A stretch of 16,344 nt of DNA from CAVPEW01 sp050247895 (GTDB lineage: Bacteria > Actinomycetota > Acidimicrobiia > Acidimicrobiales > VFJN01), in assembly GCA_050247895.1 (NCBI GenBank), contig JBFWTJ010000052.1, forward strand, positions 1-16,344, given 5' to 3'. Shown here piece after piece: positions 14,793-16,344 of this stretch. Position numbers and translations under genes: made by a program. The first letter of the stretch is position 1; every line of letters starts with the position of its first letter. The notes under the pieces are model-generated. The model made no database searches. It had not been told where the DNA came from and worked only from the letters and a program-made list of their open reading frames with translations.

Positions 14793-15875
14793 TCAGGCCG
14801 CGGCGGTGGCGACCGGCGCAGGCGGGACGGCCCCGCCGCGGGCGGCCAGCGCCTCGAGCGCCTGGTCCAGGGTGTCGACCGCGACCACCTCGACCGACCG
14901 GCCCACCTTGGCCTGCACCGCGTCGTACTCGGCCGAGGGCACGAGGAACAGGTCGTAGCCGGCGTCGCGCACCGCCACCGCCTTCTGGACCGCGCCGCCC
15001 ACCGGGCCCACCACGCCGTCGAGGCTCATGGTCCCGGTCACCGCGACCTTCAGCCCCCCGGTCAGGTCACCGGGCGAGAGGTGGTCGACGATGGCCAGCG
15101 TGAAGGCCAGGCCGGCCGACGGGCCACCGACGTCGCCGGAGTCGACGGCCACGTCGAAGGGCAGGTCGACCTGCGCCACCTGCTCGCGGGGCACGATCCC
15201 GACCACGGCCCGGGACGGGTCGTCCGCCGCGGCCGCGGTCGTCACCGAGACCGTCGTCGGCTCGGTGGCCGGCGGGCGCACCAGGCCCAGCTCGTGGGTC
15301 GCACCGGGACCGCCGACCTGGAGCAGCTGGCCCAGCTCCCCGGGCCGGTCCAGCACCTCGCCGTCGACGCTGCGCACCACGTCGCCCCGTTGCAGGACCC
15401 CCTCGGCCGGCTGCCCGGCGACCACCGCCTCGACCCGCACGCCGGCCGTCGTGATCGTCACCGGGTGGCCCAGCCGGCGCAGGGCCACCGCGATGGCGAC
15501 CTGCTTGGAGTCGACCATCAGCGCCTGGTTGTACCGGTCGTTCTCGTCCGCCGACCGACCCCCGTCGATCAGCTCGCTGCGCAGCACGTCCACGTCGTCG
15601 TCGACCCAGCCGATCAGCGCCTCGACCAGGGTCGCCCGGCCGACCCGCACGGTCGTGTACGCCACCGGCGCGTCGGTCGGGTACTCGTCGACGCCCTCGA
15701 TGGCGAGCAGGCCGTCGAGGGGCACCGCGCTGCCCGGGCGCAGGGCGTAATAGGGCACCGGGAGCAGCGAGGCACCGATCAGCGACAGCACGAACAGCGC
15801 GGCCACGATCGCCCACACCCAGCGCCAGGTGCGGGCCCCACGTCCCGGATCCACCACCGGAGGTGGCGTTACCAT
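14793..15875 (-). CDS. Membrane-anchored PDZ domain / Lon-type (S16) serine protease
   Basis: A 360-residue protein of the YlbL/Rv3194c type. A short cytoplasmic tail is followed by one transmembrane segment (about 17-40), a family-specific extracytoplasmic region (PYYALRPGSAVPLDG ... LIDGGRSADENDRYNQALM), a PDZ-like domain (about 130-205; GVLQRGDVVRSVDGEVL) and a C-terminal Lon protease domain. The S16 catalytic dyad is visible: Ser253 in DVGGPSAG and Lys298 in VQKAVAV, 45 residues apart as in Lon. No ATPase domain is present, so it should act on accessible substrates at the outer face of the membrane. The start ATG 15873-15875 gives a tail typical of the family; ATG 15912-15914 would add 13 residues and overlap the divergent gene. 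Confidence 0.93.
   Translation of the reverse strand: MVTPPPVVDPGRGARTWRWVWAIVAALFVLSLIGASLLPVPYYALRPGSAVPLDGLLAIEGVDEYPTDAPVAYTTVRVGRATLVEALIGWVDDDVDVLRSELIDGGRSADENDRYNQALMVDSKQVAIAVALRRLGHPVTITTAGVRVEAVVAGQPAEGVLQRGDVVRSVDGEVLDRPGELGQLLQVGGPGATHELGLVRPPATEPTTVSVTTAAAADDPSRAVVGIVPREQVAQVDLPFDVAVDSGDVGGPSAGLAFTLAIVDHLSPGDLTGGLKVAVTGTMSLDGVVGPVGGAVQKAVAVRDAGYDLFLVPSAEYDAVQAKVGRSVEVVAVDTLDQALEALAARGGAVPPAPVATAAA
15870..15875 (+). promoter_or_regulatory. -10 box TACCAT for the rightmost plus-strand gene
   Basis: TACCAT ends 10 bases before the GTG at 15886 and overlaps the start codon of the divergent protease gene. The spacing resembles that before the DivIVA-like gene. No good -35 is seen, so support is modest. 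Confidence 0.35.
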
Positions 15876-15885
15876 CGGCTGCGTC

Positions 15886-16344
15886 GTGGTTCCGATGCTC
15901 GTCGCAGTGGTCATCGTCGGTGCCGTGCTCGCCGCGATCGCCAGCGACGGGATCCGGGTGCCCGCCCAGCCTGCCACGGTCGGGGCCCGGTCCCACCGCA
16001 AGCCGGCCCGCCGGCCCGCGCCGCCGGTCATCGACCCCGCCGCGCCGACCCTGGCCGTGGCCGACGACCACTCCGGCGCCGCCCCACCTCGCGGCCCGTC
16101 GGACGAAGCCGCACCTCCGTCGTCCCCGGTCGACCGGCCGGGTGGGCGGCGCCCGACCCACCTCGCAGCCCCGCCCTCACCCGACCCGGGTGTCCCCTCC
16201 GGCACCGCCGAGCCGCGACCCGCTCCCCCCTCGGCCACACCTCCGCCCTCTCCTGGCGACCGGGGCGGTGTGCCGCGCCCGACCCACCTTGCGGCGCCGC
16301 CCTCACCCGACCCGGAGATCCCGTCCACCACCGCCGAGCCGCGA
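15886..16344 (+). CDS. Partial: membrane-anchored proline-rich repeat protein, runs off the window
   Basis: The frame is open for 153 codons to the window edge; the C-terminus is missing. It starts (GTG 15886, or ATG 15895) with a hydrophobic segment LVAVVIVGAVLAAIA suited to a signal anchor, then a basic stretch (RSHRKPARRPAP) and a Pro/Ala/Asp-rich region. From residue about 88 on, a 42-residue repeat appears: RPTHLAAPPSPDP ... TAEPR occurs twice. I do not recognise it. The opposite frame on the minus strand is also open here because third positions of the two frames coincide, so composition cannot decide; the hydrophobic start and the excessive N-terminal tail the protease would otherwise gain favour this gene. 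In mycobacteria the gene divergent from Rv3194c is Rv3195, as I recall, but the visible N-terminus does not resemble it. Confidence 0.55.
   Translation, partial: MVPMLVAVVIVGAVLAAIASDGIRVPAQPATVGARSHRKPARRPAPPVIDPAAPTLAVADDHSGAAPPRGPSDEAAPPSSPVDRPGGRRPTHLAAPPSPDPGVPSGTAEPRPAPPSATPPPSPGDRGGVPRPTHLAAPPSPDPEIPSTTAEPR
16148..16344 (+). repeat. 126-bp period repeat, cut by the window edge
   Basis: About 70 bp from 16148 to 16218 recur at 16274-16344 with few changes; both copies end in GCCGAGCCGCGA. The 126-bp period equals 42 codons of the plus-strand frame. The second copy stops exactly at the window edge, so more copies may follow. Confidence 0.85.

Noticed and set aside
15876..16331. N-terminal extension of the PDZ protease frame on the minus strand
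   Set aside because: It would place over 150 Gly/Ala/Arg-rich residues before the membrane anchor, unlike this family, and overlaps the plus-strand frame with a hydrophobic start. Not fully excluded, because both frames share third positions.

Overview
The window is very GC-rich (third codon positions almost all G or C), with GTG starts, GAGGGGG/GGGAGG-type ribosome sites and several TANNNT boxes 6-10 bases before start codons, as in leaderless actinobacterial mRNAs. An F420-type oxidoreductase of the Rv1855c kind, a UPF0182 membrane protein and a DivIVA-like coiled-coil protein also point to an actinobacterium. Acidimicrobiia is my best guess for the class, but that is inference. No phage, IS element, CRISPR array or resistance island is visible; the region looks chromosomal.

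Left part (1-4165): an initiator tRNA-fMet gene on the minus strand with a clear promoter and a stem-loop behind it; a SAM-dependent methyltransferase (+); a probable two-gene minus-strand unit of a luciferase-like flavin oxidoreductase followed by a GNAT acetyltransferase, with a 22-bp inverted repeat touching the oxidoreductase start codon; divergent from it a RibD/DHFR-fold reductase (+); then a glyoxalase-like VOC protein (-). These are small-molecule modification and stress-type enzymes with no obvious single pathway.

Middle (4165-8443): a 61-residue unknown protein with a strong ribosome site, a 13-unit heptanucleotide repeat just behind its stop, a large DHA2-like MFS transporter (-) expanded by two repeat-coded segments and a C-terminal extra domain, a 376-bp divergent spacer with a strong hairpin and a duplicated block, and an F420-dependent LLM oxidoreductase (+) read from a likely leaderless promoter.

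Right part (8444-16344): three minus-strand genes read from right to left: a membrane-anchored PDZ/Lon-type (S16) protease, a 986-residue DivIVA-like scaffold, and a UPF0182 membrane protein. The protease and UPF0182 genes are neighbours in mycobacteria as I recall (Rv3194c/Rv3193c), so the DivIVA-like gene looks inserted into a conserved pair. Its protein is the most interesting object here: a DivIVA N-terminus, about 15-19 consecutive 11-residue coiled-coil repeats, a long acidic linker, and a C-terminus with a C-x2-C ... PPAHPxCxC signature typical of phage Mu F / SPP1 gp7 minor head proteins. At the right edge a gene for a membrane-anchored, proline-rich protein with 42-residue repeats starts 10 bp from the protease gene, head to head, and runs off the window.
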